Shown: positions 25,333 through 33,698 of the stretch, in pieces
Position numbering within the stretch: position 1 is the first letter of the stretch
How the letters are laid out: the number at the start of each line of letters is the position of its first letter
DNA from: Sphingomonas taxi
GTDB lineage: Bacteria; Pseudomonadota; Alphaproteobacteria; Sphingomonadales; Sphingomonadaceae
Assembly (NCBI GenBank): GCA_003243195.1
Contig: QFQI01000005.1
Coordinates: forward strand, 124,001 to 188,000
Reading direction: 5' to 3'
Length of the DNA: 64,000 bases
Position numbers and translations under genes: made by a program
The notes under the pieces: model-generated
The model's input: only the letters and a program-made list of their open reading frames with translations
Database searches by the model: none
Told to the model about the DNA's origin: nothing

Positions 25333-26316
25333 ATGCGCCACCTGCTGCCGATCGCCGCCCTCCTCGCCGCCGCCGCCGCCGCTCCGGCAGGCGCGCAAAC
25401 GCTGCTGATCGGCAACAAGGGCGAGGATAGCGTCAGCATCGTCGACCTGCCCGGCGGCCGCGAGCAGGCGAAGGTGCCGACCGGGCCGAAACCGCACGAG
25501 ATCGCCGTCTCGCCCGACCGGCGCGTCGCCGCTGTGGTCGCCTATGGCGGGCACACGATCGACCTGATCGACGTGCCGGGGCGTCGTCGCCTCCGCTCGA
25601 TCGATCTGTCGCCCGACGCCGCCGCGCACGGGCTGGTGTGGCTGGCCGACGGCCGGCTGATCGCCGCGAGCGAGAAGCCCGGCGCGCTGCTGGTGATCGC
25701 CCCGGCGGACGGCGTGGTGAAGCGCATCCCGACCGGCGCCGAACGCTCGCACATGGTGGCGGTGACGCCCGATGCGCGGCGTGCGTTTGTCGCCAATATC
25801 GGATCGGGCAGCGTCGGTGTGTTCGACCTGTCCACGATGACGAAGCTGCGCGACCTGGCGGTCGGCGGCGAGCCGGAGGGGATCGCGGTCGCGCTGGACG
25901 GCCGGCAATTGTGGGTCGGCGACAATGGCTCCGGGCGGCTGCGCGTCTATGACACCGCGACCCTCGAACCGCTCGGCGAGGTCGCGGTGCCGCCGCATGC
26001 GATCCGCGTCGTCGCCAGCCCCGACGGGCGGACGGTGGCCACCTCCAGCTTCGCGCAAGGCTCGGTCACGCTGGTCGATGCCGCCACCCGCCGGGTGATC
26101 CGCACGATCCCGGTGAGCGGATCGAAGGATGCGCAGCAGGTGACGATCCTGTTCTCACCCGACGGACGGATGCTCTATGTCGCCGAAACCGGCCCGGACA
26201 CGATCGCGGAGATCGATCTCGCGTCGGGGCAGATCCGCCGCCGTATCCGCGCGGGCGCGGACGGCGACGGGCTCGCGATCGTCACATCGCGGCGTGGATC
26301 GCCGCCAGCGCGTTGA
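25333..26316 (+). CDS. YVTN-type beta-propeller periplasmic protein
   Basis: 327 residues. Signal peptide MRHLLPIAALLAAAAAAPAGAQ, then about seven repeats of the YVTN/NHL kind, each with a strand pair such as VSIVDLPGGREQ, IDLIDVPGRRRLRSI, VGVFDLSTMTKLRDLAVGG, LRVYDTATLEPLGEV and FSPDGRMLYVAETG. These proteins bind ligands or cofactors in the periplasm; no catalytic residues are evident. Diverges from lepA with a 70-base gap. The start at 25333 has AAAGG ahead. Its 3' end overlaps the convergent nadR-like gene by 35 bases. Confidence 0.8.
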   Translation: MRHLLPIAALLAAAAAAPAGAQTLLIGNKGEDSVSIVDLPGGREQAKVPTGPKPHEIAVSPDRRVAAVVAYGGHTIDLIDVPGRRRLRSIDLSPDAAAHGLVWLADGRLIAASEKPGALLVIAPADGVVKRIPTGAERSHMVAVTPDARRAFVANIGSGSVGVFDLSTMTKLRDLAVGGEPEGIAVALDGRQLWVGDNGSGRLRVYDTATLEPLGEVAVPPHAIRVVASPDGRTVATSSFAQGSVTLVDAATRRVIRTIPVSGSKDAQQVTILFSPDGRMLYVAETGPDTIAEIDLASGQIRRRIRAGADGDGLAIVTSRRGSPPAR

Positions 26317-26797
26317 GATAGCGCCGGTATCCCTGCCCGCTGACCAACGCCCAGCGCACCCCGCGCCGTTCCAGTTCGCGCTGGCACAGGTCGAAGAAGC
26401 GCCGCCGCTCCGCCACGCTGCCGAACATGCGCGTCCCGTCCTCGATCCACGGCAGGTCGATGTCGAACAACAGGTAGAGGTCGGCATAATCGTGCCAGCG
26501 GTCGAACCACGGATCGCGTCGCCCGAACAGCATCTCCGCCCACACCGCGCTCATCAGCGGATCGGTGTCCATGATGAGCGGGCGCGCGCCGGCCTCCAGC
26601 GACTTGCGCGCCTTGATGTCCTGCGACTGCGCGATCACCACCAGATCGGCCATCGTCAGGTCGATGCCGTAGGTCTCGCAATAGGTGCGACCGAATTCAG
26701 CGATGCAGGTCGTGTCGAACTGACGCGCCAGCCGCGGCGCCATCGTCGACTTGCCGGTGCTTTCCGGTCCGTGCAGGCAGATGGAACGCAATGTCAC
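26282..26797 (-). CDS. NadR-like ATPase, probable nicotinamide riboside kinase (GTG start)
   Basis: 171 residues. P-loop HGPESTGKST at 9-18 in the form used by NadR C-terminal kinase domains, then AEFGRTYCETYG and MDTDPLMSAVWAEMLFG, all NadR-like. It would phosphorylate nicotinamide riboside to NMN. The GTG at 26797 overlaps the pnuC stop (GTGA), so translation is coupled to the transporter, which is the expected partner. It lacks the helix-turn-helix and NMN adenylyltransferase parts of enteric NadR. The 3' end overlaps the convergent beta-propeller gene. Confidence 0.8.
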   Translation of the reverse strand: MTLRSICLHGPESTGKSTMAPRLARQFDTTCIAEFGRTYCETYGIDLTMADLVVIAQSQDIKARKSLEAGARPLIMDTDPLMSAVWAEMLFGRRDPWFDRWHDYADLYLLFDIDLPWIEDGTRMFGSVAERRRFFDLCQRELERRGVRWALVSGQGYRRYLNALAAIHAAM

Positions 26798-27372
26798 GCC
26801 GGCATCGCCTGCAAGGCCGGTCGCGCAGCGCGCCACCAGCTCGCCAGCCCGACGATCGCCAGCGCGAGATACAGAAGGTACAATAACGCGAACAGGTGCA
26901 ATCCTTTCAGCAGGTAGAGCGGCACCGACGCGACGTCCACCGCGATCCACAACCACCAGTTTTCCAGCCGCCGCTGCGCCAGCAGGATCTGCGCCGCGAC
27001 GCTCGCCGCCGCGATCCCCGCGTCCCACCACGGCAGCGCGGCGTTCGTCAGCGCGTGCATCGCCGCGCCACATGCCAGCCATGCCAGCGCGATCCCGCCG
27101 GCCCAGTGCCACCGCGCGCGGGTGGGCAGCCAGCGCACCGGCACATCGCCGCTGCGCGCCTGCGCCCGATGCCAGGTCGCCCAGCCATACAGGTTGGCGG
27201 CCACGAAGAAGAGCTGCAGCAAGGCGTCGCTATACAGCCGCGCATCGAACACCACCACGCCCAGCAGCGTCACCGATCCGATCGCGGTCGGGAAGGTCCA
27301 GATGCTGCGCACCGCCGCCAGCGCGACGCACGCGATCCCCAGCACGGTTGCGACCCATTCCAGCAGCGACAT
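26794..27372 (-). CDS. pnuC: Nicotinamide riboside transporter PnuC
   Basis: 192 residues, polytopic. About seven membrane helices are visible, with the PnuC marks WTFPTAIGSVTLLGVVVFDARLYSD near 25-48, LYGWATWHR, and the C-terminal NWWLWIAVDVASVPLYLLKGL. It takes up nicotinamide riboside by facilitated diffusion, trapped by the coupled kinase. First gene of a two-gene operon. Confidence 0.88.
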   Translation of the reverse strand: MSLLEWVATVLGIACVALAAVRSIWTFPTAIGSVTLLGVVVFDARLYSDALLQLFFVAANLYGWATWHRAQARSGDVPVRWLPTRARWHWAGGIALAWLACGAAMHALTNAALPWWDAGIAAASVAAQILLAQRRLENWWLWIAVDVASVPLYLLKGLHLFALLYLLYLALAIVGLASWWRAARPALQAMPA

Positions 27373-27421
27373 GATCGCGAGGTGTAACGATCATGCCCGG
27401 CAAAAACAGCCGTATTCCCCG

Positions 27422-27450
27422 CTTGCGCGCAAGAAATCCGCTGATATAAG
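27422..27450 (+). promoter_or_regulatory. Promoter for tRNA-Pro
   Basis: -35 TTGCGC (27423-27428), 16-base spacer, -10 TATAAG (27445-27450), 41 bases before the tRNA. The -35 sits inside a perfect 12-base palindrome CTTGCGCGCAAG (27422-27433). Confidence 0.5.
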
Positions 27451-27490
27451 CCGCGCCCTGTCGCCGGTTCATCCGGTTGGCAACCCTGGT

Positions 27491-27564
27491 CGGGGAATAG
27501 CTCAGCCTGGTAGAGCACTGTCTTCGGGAGGCAGGGGCCGGAGGTTCGAATCCTCTTTCCCCGA
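27491..27564 (+). tRNA. tRNA-Pro (anticodon CGG)
   Basis: Cloverleaf found by eye: acceptor CGGGGAA/TTCCCCG with discriminator A27564; D-stem GCTC/GAGC with loop AGCCTGGTA; anticodon stem CTGTC/GGCAG with loop TTCGGGA, anticodon CGG at 27525-27527; T-arm GGAGG-TTCGAAT-CCTCT. It reads CCG, abundant in this GC-rich genome. The genome continues CCG, so the terminal CCA is not encoded. Confidence 0.95.
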
Positions 27565-27644
27565 CCGGCGGCACGCATCGGTCGCCGGCTGGACCCAATC
27601 GCCCGTTCGGGCGTAGGACCGGCTCACTGCACCGGAGCCGAAAC

Positions 27645-28766
27645 ATGAGCGGACCCAAGCTCTTCCAGCCCTTGTCCGTTGGCGGACTGTCGCTTGCCAA
27701 TCGCATCGTCATCGCGCCGATGTGCCAATATTCGGCGCAGGACGGCTGCATGACCGACTGGCACCTGATCCATCTGGGCCAGCTTGCCCTGTCCGGCGCG
27801 GCGCTGCTGACGATCGAGGCGACCGCGGTCGAGGCGGAAGGGCGCATCAGCTATGGCGACGTCGGGTTGTGGGACGATGCGACCGAGTCGGCGATGGGGG
27901 GCGTGCTCGAATCGGTGCGCCGCCATTCGGACATGCCGATCGCGATCCAGCTCGCGCATGCCGGGCGCAAGGCGTCGACCGACCTGCCGTGGAAGGGCGG
28001 TGCGCAGATCGCCCCCGACCATGCGAACGGCTGGCAGACCGTCGCCCCCTCCGCGCTCCCCTTCGCCGCGCACGAGCATCCGCCGGTCGCGCTCGACCGT
28101 GACGGGCTGGCGCGGGTGCGCGACGCCTTCGCCACGGCGGCGGTACGGGCCGCGCGCCTCGGCATCGACGCGGTGCAACTGCACGGCGCGCATGGCTATC
28201 TGCTCCACCAGTTCCTGTCCCCGCTCTCCAACCGGCGCGACGACGATTATGGCGGTTCGCTGGAGAACCGGATGCGCTTTCCGCTGGAGGTGTTCGACGC
28301 GGTGCGCGCGGCCTTCCCGGCCGACAGGCCGGTGACCGTACGCGTGTCGGGCAGCGACTGGGTGGACGGCGGCTGGGACGCCGAACAGACGATCGCCTTC
28401 GCGCGGGCACTGGAGGCGCGCGGCTGCGCGGCGATCCACGTCTCCAGTGGCGGGCTGGACCCGCGACAGGACATTCCGGTCGGCCCCAGCTACCAGGTGC
28501 CGCTGGCGCGCGCGGTGAAGCAGGCGGTGGGGATGCCGGTCGTCGCGGTCGGCCTCATCACCGACTATGAACAGGCCGAAGCGATCGTGGGCACCGGCGA
28601 CGCGGACATGATCGCGCTGGCCCGCACGATCCTCTACGATCCGCGCTGGCCGTGGCACGCCGCCGCCGCGCTGGGCGCGCGGGTGAAGGCGCCCGACCAG
28701 TATCTCCGCTCGCAACCGCGCCAGTATCGCCACCTGTTCGACGTGCACGGCAGCGCGGAGAGCTGA
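27645..28766 (+). CDS. Old yellow enzyme family NADH:flavin oxidoreductase (YqjM-like)
   Basis: 373 residues, one TIM barrel binding FMN. The N-terminal APMCQYSA places a Cys (residue 27) typical of the YqjM subclass, which tunes the flavin. QLAHAGRKA, the HGAHGYLLHQFLSPLSNRRDDDYGGS core and the C-terminal GLITDYEQAEAIVGTGDADMIALAR phosphate-binding segment are present. Enzymes of this class reduce activated C=C bonds of enals, enones or nitroesters with NADPH. Monocistronic by position, just after the tRNA. Confidence 0.92.
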   Translation: MSGPKLFQPLSVGGLSLANRIVIAPMCQYSAQDGCMTDWHLIHLGQLALSGAALLTIEATAVEAEGRISYGDVGLWDDATESAMGGVLESVRRHSDMPIAIQLAHAGRKASTDLPWKGGAQIAPDHANGWQTVAPSALPFAAHEHPPVALDRDGLARVRDAFATAAVRAARLGIDAVQLHGAHGYLLHQFLSPLSNRRDDDYGGSLENRMRFPLEVFDAVRAAFPADRPVTVRVSGSDWVDGGWDAEQTIAFARALEARGCAAIHVSSGGLDPRQDIPVGPSYQVPLARAVKQAVGMPVVAVGLITDYEQAEAIVGTGDADMIALARTILYDPRWPWHAAAALGARVKAPDQYLRSQPRQYRHLFDVHGSAES

Positions 28767-28861
28767 TCCGTCGGAACCGGGTCGCCCGCGCCGGGGTGGC
28801 GAACCGGGCGGAGCGTGCCACGCACCGGCAGCCACGCGCCGCCATCGCGACACGCGCTACC

Positions 28862-29872
28862 TCAATACGCCCGCGCGACCGCGAATTCGACCGCCTCGAT
28901 CATCGCGTCCTTGATCGCGCTGTCGGCGAACACCGCCAGCGATTCGATTGCGCGCTCGCCGTAATGCCGCGCGCGCGCCAGCGTGTCGTCGACCGCGCGG
29001 GTGCGCTGCACCAGCTCCACCGCATGCGCGAAATCCTGATCGCTCGACCGCCGCCCCTCCACCGCATCGCGCCAGAAGGTGCGATCCCCCTCCGCGGCGC
29101 GCGCATAGGCCAGGATCACCGGCAGCGTCATCTTGCCTTCGCGGAAATCGTCGCCCGCGTCCTTGCCCATCGTACCCGCGTCGCTGGTATAGTCGATCGC
29201 GTCGTCGACGAGCTGGAACGCGATCCCCAGGTTACGGCCATAGGCGTCCAGCGCGAGTTCCTCCACCGCCGGCCGGTCGGCGATCACGGCGGCGATGCGG
29301 CAGGCGGCGGCGAACAGCGCGGCGGTCTTGGCATGGATGATGTCGAGATAGCGCTCCTCCGCCAGATCGACGCGCCGCGCGGCGGTCAACTGGTTCACCT
29401 CGCCTTCCGCGATCACCGCCGAGGCGTTGGACAGGATCTCCAGCGCGCGCAGGCTGCCGCCCGCCACCATCAGCTCGAACGAGCGCGAGAACAGGAAGTC
29501 GCCAACCAGCACGCTGGCGGGATTGCCCCAGATGATGTTGGCGGTGCGCTTGCCCCGGCGCAGGTCGGACCCGTCCACCACATCGTCGTGCAGCAAGGTG
29601 GCCGTGTGGATGAACTCCACCGCCCCGGCCAGCAGATGGTGCCGGTCGCCGGCATAGCCGACCAGCCGCGCGCCGGCGAGCGTCAGCATCGGGCGCATGC
29701 GCTTGCCCCCGCCCGCGATCAGATGCCCCGCCAGCTCCGGGATCAGCGGAATGTCGGATCGCATCCGCTCCACGATCACGGCGTTGACGTGATCCATGTC
29801 ATCCGCGACCAGCCCGATCATCGGATCGAGCGAGGGCGTGTGTCCGGAACGGCGGTGCAGGATAGCGCTCAT
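28862..29872 (-). CDS. ispB: Long-chain polyprenyl diphosphate synthase (quinone side chain)
   Basis: 336 residues, all-helical isoprenoid synthase. First Asp-rich motif LLHDDVVD near 94, preceded by GGGKRMRPML; second motif QLVDDAID near 212. The small residues before the first motif and the overall length fit the all-trans long-chain (octa/decaprenyl) class that makes the ubiquinone tail, not FPP synthase. The product length is not determinable here (in sphingomonads the quinone is Q-10). Diverges from the chorismate mutase gene. Confidence 0.88.
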   Translation of the reverse strand: MSAILHRRSGHTPSLDPMIGLVADDMDHVNAVIVERMRSDIPLIPELAGHLIAGGGKRMRPMLTLAGARLVGYAGDRHHLLAGAVEFIHTATLLHDDVVDGSDLRRGKRTANIIWGNPASVLVGDFLFSRSFELMVAGGSLRALEILSNASAVIAEGEVNQLTAARRVDLAEERYLDIIHAKTAALFAAACRIAAVIADRPAVEELALDAYGRNLGIAFQLVDDAIDYTSDAGTMGKDAGDDFREGKMTLPVILAYARAAEGDRTFWRDAVEGRRSSDQDFAHAVELVQRTRAVDDTLARARHYGERAIESLAVFADSAIKDAMIEAVEFAVARAY

Positions 29873-29977
29873 CTGTTGCTGCCCTTACGGGGAGGCACGC
29901 GCGCAACGCAAGCGCGGGCTTGCCCGATCGCGCACCTGTCCGCATGAGGGCGCCCGTACGGCAGGAAGGGGAAGGCG

Positions 29978-30262
29978 ATGACCGACGACGTGCTGAAGGG
30001 CTATCGCAAGAGCATCGACAATATCGACGCGGCGCTGGTCTGCCTGCTGGCGGAACGGTTCAAGATCACGCAAGCGGTCGGCGCGTACAAGGCCAGCACC
30101 GGCCTGCCCGCCGCCGATCCCGGGCGCGAGGACGCGCAGATCGCGCGGCTGCGGCAGTTGAGCGAGGAAGCCGAATTGGACCCGGAATTTTCGGAGAAGT
30201 TCCTGCGCTTCATCATCGACGAGGTGATCCGCCACCACCGCGCCGCCGCCGCCGCGGGCTGA
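29978..30262 (+). CDS. Chorismate mutase, AroQ type
   Basis: 94 residues, three-helix AroQ fold: YRKSIDNIDAALVCLLAERFKITQAVGAYKA, then DPGREDAQIARLRQL, then FLRFIIDEVIRHHR. Arg10, Lys38-region and the Arg of GRED are the expected chorismate ligands. It converts chorismate to prephenate for Phe/Tyr. AGGAAGGGGAAGG gives a strong ribosome site. Free-standing rather than fused to prephenate dehydratase. Confidence 0.88.
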   Translation: MTDDVLKGYRKSIDNIDAALVCLLAERFKITQAVGAYKASTGLPAADPGREDAQIARLRQLSEEAELDPEFSEKFLRFIIDEVIRHHRAAAAAG

Positions 30263-30279
30263 TCCCCCCGGCCGGCCGG

Positions 30280-30792
30280 TCAGCCCGCGCGCAGTTCCGC
30301 CAGCCGCGCCGTCGCCATGTCGGCCAGCCCGCGCAACTGCTGGCGATCCCAGTCGCTGAACGTGGCGCGCGGCCGGCGATCGAACACGCACAATGTCCCC
30401 AGCGGCATCTGTTCCTCGCCCACCAGCGGCGCGCCCGCGTAGAAGCGCAGGTGTTGCCCGTCGACCAGCATCGGATTGTCGGCGAAGCGTTCGTCGGCGC
30501 GCGCGTCCCCGACATAGAAGACGTCCCGCGTCATGATCGCATAAGCGCACAGCGACGTGCGCCGGCTGTAGGTGCGCGACATCACGCCCGACGCGGCGAT
30601 CAGATATTGCCAGTCCTGATAGAGGATCGACACCGCCGCCATGCCGGCGCCCAGCTTGCGCCGGCCTTCCTCCACCAGTTCCTGCAGTCTGGCGTCGTTA
30701 CGGATGGCGAGCGCCCGGGAGGACAACACCGCACGCTCGCGCGCCACCTCGTCGAGCGGCGTCGGCGCAGGTTCGTATACGGTGATTCCCAT
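30280..30792 (-). CDS. Stand-alone GAF-domain protein
   Basis: 170 residues, nearly all one GAF domain: VSILYQDWQYLIAASG, SLCAYAIMTRDVFYVGDARADERFADNPMV-like block, and FYAGAPLVGEEQMPLGTLCVFDRRPR. The same domain is often fused to diguanylate cyclases or kinases; here no output domain is present, so it may be a small-molecule sensor that works by protein contact. I start at 30792 (GGGGAA upstream) because the longer frame upstream lacks coding character. Convergent with the chorismate mutase gene. Confidence 0.75.
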   Translation of the reverse strand: MGITVYEPAPTPLDEVARERAVLSSRALAIRNDARLQELVEEGRRKLGAGMAAVSILYQDWQYLIAASGVMSRTYSRRTSLCAYAIMTRDVFYVGDARADERFADNPMLVDGQHLRFYAGAPLVGEEQMPLGTLCVFDRRPRATFSDWDRQQLRGLADMATARLAELRAG

Positions 30793-31079
30793 GCCAGATG
30801 TCGTTCCCCGATCCCGCACGAACCTAGAATAATGATCGGCGACGTTACCAGCGTGATTGTTTCCAATCCGACACATGTTGATGCCGATCAACTTGTTTTT
30901 ATGGTGATCGTTAAGTTTACGCCTCGCGTATTGTACGAAACTGCATGTCGTCACGCCCCGCCCTTGTTGATGCCCGTCCATCGCTGGGTCGGCCGCGTCC
31001 CCTGACACTCCCCCTGTTGTGTCGCGGCCGTCATCCGCTAGAGCGAGGACGCTGGTCGAACGAGCGAGGGGGAGCCGCG
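30793..31079. other. 287-base AT-richer divergent intergenic region
   Basis: Between the GAF gene (-) and the GNAT gene (+). The stretch at about 30825-30955 is distinctly AT-richer than its surroundings (CAACTTGTTTTTATGG, GTTAAGTTTACG), so promoters for one or both genes are likely here. No specific element can be assigned. Confidence 0.4.
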
Positions 31080-31529
31080 ATGCAGATCAGAAAGGACGAT
31101 CCTGCCAATCCTGCGCTCGCCGCGCTGCTGGACGCGCACGTCGCCGAACAGCGCGCGATGACGCCGCCGGGATTCGCGTTCGCGCTCGATGCCGGCGCAC
31201 TGGCCGCGCCCGACATCACGTTCTGGTCGGCATGGGACGGCGACCTACCCATCGGCATGGGCGCGCTGCGGGCGCTGGACCGGTCGAGCGGCGAGGTGAA
31301 GTCGATGCGCGCGACTCGGCGCGGGCTGGGTGTCGGCCATGCGATCCTGTCCGCGATCATCGCGGAGGCCCGTGGGCGCGGCTATGTTCGCCTGTCGCTC
31401 GAAACCGGCACCACCGCCGCCTATGAACCCGCGCTGGCGCTGTATCGTCGCGCCGGTTTCGTGCCGTGCGACGCCTTTGCGGGCTATGCGCCCAGCCCGC
31501 ACAACCAGTTCCTGACGCTCGCCCTTTGA
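31080..31529 (+). CDS. GNAT family N-acetyltransferase
   Basis: 149 residues. The acetyl-CoA loop is visible as MRATRRGLGVGHAILSAIIAEA (R/Q-x-x-G-x-G/A type) near 82-103, followed by LSLETGTTAAYEPALALYRRAGFVPC, a typical GNAT C-terminal half. It transfers an acetyl group to an unknown amine. GGGGAG lies ahead of the ATG at 31080. Eleven bases separate it from gpmA, so the two may be cotranscribed. Confidence 0.85.
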   Translation: MQIRKDDPANPALAALLDAHVAEQRAMTPPGFAFALDAGALAAPDITFWSAWDGDLPIGMGALRALDRSSGEVKSMRATRRGLGVGHAILSAIIAEARGRGYVRLSLETGTTAAYEPALALYRRAGFVPCDAFAGYAPSPHNQFLTLAL

Positions 31530-31540
31530 AGGAGACACGC

Positions 31541-32227
31541 ATGCCCACGCTCGTTCTGATCCGCCACGGCCAGTCCGCCTGGAACCTGGAGAACCGCTTC
31601 ACCGGCTGGTGGGACGTCGACGTGACGGAGAAGGGCGCGGCCGAGGCGCGCGCAGCGGGCGAGCTGATGGCGGCGAAGGGGCTCGACTTCGACCAGACCT
31701 TCACCTCGCTGCAAACGCGCGCGATCAAGACGCTGAACCTCGCGCTGGAGGCGATGGGCCGGCTGTGGCTGCCGGTGGAAAAGGACTGGCGGCTGAACGA
31801 GCGGCATTACGGCGGCCTGACCGGGCTGGACAAGGCGGAGACGGCGGCCAGGCACGGCGACGAGCAGGTGCATGTCTGGCGGCGCAGCTTCGACGTCCCC
31901 CCGCCGCCGATCGAGCCGGGCAGCGCCTACGACCTGTCGCGCGACCGTCGCTACGCGGGGATCACGGTGCCCGCGACCGAGAGCCTGAAGGACACGATTG
32001 CGCGCGTGCTGCCCTATTGGGATGGTCGCATCGCCCCCGCGCTAAAGGAGGGACAGCGCGTGCTCATCTCCGCGCACGGCAATTCGCTGCGCGCGCTGGT
32101 GAAGCACCTGTCGAACATCCCCGACGACGAGATCACCGGGCTGGAGATCCCGACCGGGCAGCCGATCGTCTACGAACTGGACGACGCGCTGAACGCGACG
32201 GATCGCTATTACCTCAACGAGCGCTGA
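31541..32227 (+). CDS. gpmA: 2,3-bisphosphoglycerate-dependent phosphoglycerate mutase
   Basis: 228 residues. LIRHGQSAWN carries the phospho-His (His9); the second active-site His is in ISAHGNSLRAL near 183; RLNERHYGGLTGLDK is the dPGM signature. It interconverts 3- and 2-phosphoglycerate in glycolysis/gluconeogenesis. AAGGAG stands nine bases ahead of the ATG. Confidence 0.95.
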   Translation: MPTLVLIRHGQSAWNLENRFTGWWDVDVTEKGAAEARAAGELMAAKGLDFDQTFTSLQTRAIKTLNLALEAMGRLWLPVEKDWRLNERHYGGLTGLDKAETAARHGDEQVHVWRRSFDVPPPPIEPGSAYDLSRDRRYAGITVPATESLKDTIARVLPYWDGRIAPALKEGQRVLISAHGNSLRALVKHLSNIPDDEITGLEIPTGQPIVYELDDALNATDRYYLNER

Positions 32228-32237
32228 TCGCCGATCC

Positions 32238-32273
32238 GCTGCCGTCGCCCCGGAAGGCCGGGACGACGGCAGC
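32238..32273. terminator. Hairpin between convergent gpmA and glmM
   Basis: GCTGCCGTC (32238-32246) pairs perfectly with GACGGCAGC (32265-32273), with an inner CCCGG/CCGGG stem. It lies between the ends of convergent genes. No T-run follows, so it may be a terminator or one of the dispersed intergenic palindromes common in such genomes. Confidence 0.45.
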
Positions 32274-32293
32274 GACGGCATGACGCCGGGGGA

Positions 32294-33631
32294 TCACGCC
32301 GCGGCGCGCACCGCGTCGCAGATGCGGTCCACCACCTGTTCCACGATGAGCGGGTCGTCGCCCTCCGCCATGACGCGGATCACCGGCTCGGTGCCCGACG
32401 GGCGGATCACCAGCCGGCCGCTGCCCGCCAGCTCCGCCTCCGCCGCCGCGATCACCGCCTTCACGCCGTCCGTTTCCAGCGGCTTGCCGCCCGCGAAACG
32501 CACGTTCTTGAGCAATTGCGGCAACGGATCGAAGCGATGCAGCACCTCGCTGGCCGGCGCGCCCGCGCGGCACACCTCGGCCAGCACCTGCAACGCCGCG
32601 ACCAGTCCGTCGCCGGTGGTCGCGTAATCGGACAGGATGATGTGCCCGGACTGCTCGCCGCCGACATTGTAGCCGCGCCGCCGCATCGCCTCCAGCACGT
32701 GGCGGTCGCCGACCGCGGTGCGCACCAGCCCCAGCCCCTGCGCCGACAGATGCCGCTCCAGCCCCAGGTTCGACATGACGGTGGCGACCAGCCCGCCGCC
32801 CATCAGCCGCCCGGCACGCGCCCAGCCGGCGGCGATCGTCGCCATCAACTGGTCGCCATCGACCACCCGCCCCTTTTCATCGACCACGATCAGCCGATCG
32901 GCGTCGCCGTCCAGCGCGATGCCGATATGCGCCTGATGCTCCAGCACCGCGGCGGACAGCGCCTCCGGGTGGGTGGAGCCGATCTGGTCGTTGATGTTCA
33001 GCCCGTTGGGATGGACGCCGATCTGCACCAGATCCGCGCCCAGTTCCCACAATGCCTCCGGCGCGACCTGATAGGCGGCGCCGTTCGCGCAATCGACCAC
33101 CACCTTCAGCCCGTCGAGCCGCAGGTCGGTGGGAAAGGTCGACTTGGCGAAGTGGATGTAGCGGCCACGGGCGTCGTCGATGCGCTTGGCGCGGCCGATC
33201 TCGCCGGCTGGCGCCAGCACCACGTCGCCGTCGATCGCGGCCTCGATCGCCAGCTCGTCGTCGTCCGACAATTTGTAGCCGTCGGGGCCGAACAGCTTGA
33301 TGCCATTGTCGAAGAACGGATTGTGGCTGGCCGAAATCATCACGCCCATGTCGGCGCGCATCGACTTGGTGAGCATCGCCACCGCCGGAGTCGGCATCGG
33401 CCCGACCAGGGTCACGTCCATGCCGACGCTGGTGAAGCCGGCCTGCAACGCGCTTTCCAGCATATAGCCCGACAGCCGCGTGTCCTTGCCGATCACCACG
33501 CGGTGGCGGTGATCGCCGCGCAGGAAGTGCCGCCCCGCCGCCATCCCGACCTTCATCGCCATTTCCGCGGTCATCGCGCCGGCATTGGTGAGCCCGCGGA
33601 TCCCGTCGGTGCCGAAATATTTCCTTGCCAT
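32294..33631 (-). CDS. glmM: Phosphoglucosamine mutase
   Basis: 445 residues. Active-site serine Ser102 in MISASHNPFFDNG, metal-binding loop ALDGDADRLIVVD, sugar-binding GGEQSGHIIL and phosphate-binding RPSGTEPVIRVMAE define GlmM. It converts glucosamine-6-phosphate to glucosamine-1-phosphate for peptidoglycan and lipopolysaccharide. Diverges from the symporter gene with 67 bases between them. Confidence 0.96.
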   Translation of the reverse strand: MARKYFGTDGIRGLTNAGAMTAEMAMKVGMAAGRHFLRGDHRHRVVIGKDTRLSGYMLESALQAGFTSVGMDVTLVGPMPTPAVAMLTKSMRADMGVMISASHNPFFDNGIKLFGPDGYKLSDDDELAIEAAIDGDVVLAPAGEIGRAKRIDDARGRYIHFAKSTFPTDLRLDGLKVVVDCANGAAYQVAPEALWELGADLVQIGVHPNGLNINDQIGSTHPEALSAAVLEHQAHIGIALDGDADRLIVVDEKGRVVDGDQLMATIAAGWARAGRLMGGGLVATVMSNLGLERHLSAQGLGLVRTAVGDRHVLEAMRRRGYNVGGEQSGHIILSDYATTGDGLVAALQVLAEVCRAGAPASEVLHRFDPLPQLLKNVRFAGGKPLETDGVKAVIAAAEAELAGSGRLVIRPSGTEPVIRVMAEGDDPLIVEQVVDRICDAVRAAA

Positions 33632-33698
33632 CGTGCCTTCCGTTCGCTTGGCCTGAAGCGCTCATAGCCACAAGCCGCGCAAAGGGCGAATATCTCGC

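Noticed and set aside
27565..27588. CCGGCG/CGCCGG inverted repeat just after the tRNA
   Set aside because: Six-base arms, long loop and no T-run; not distinguishable from background in GC-rich DNA.
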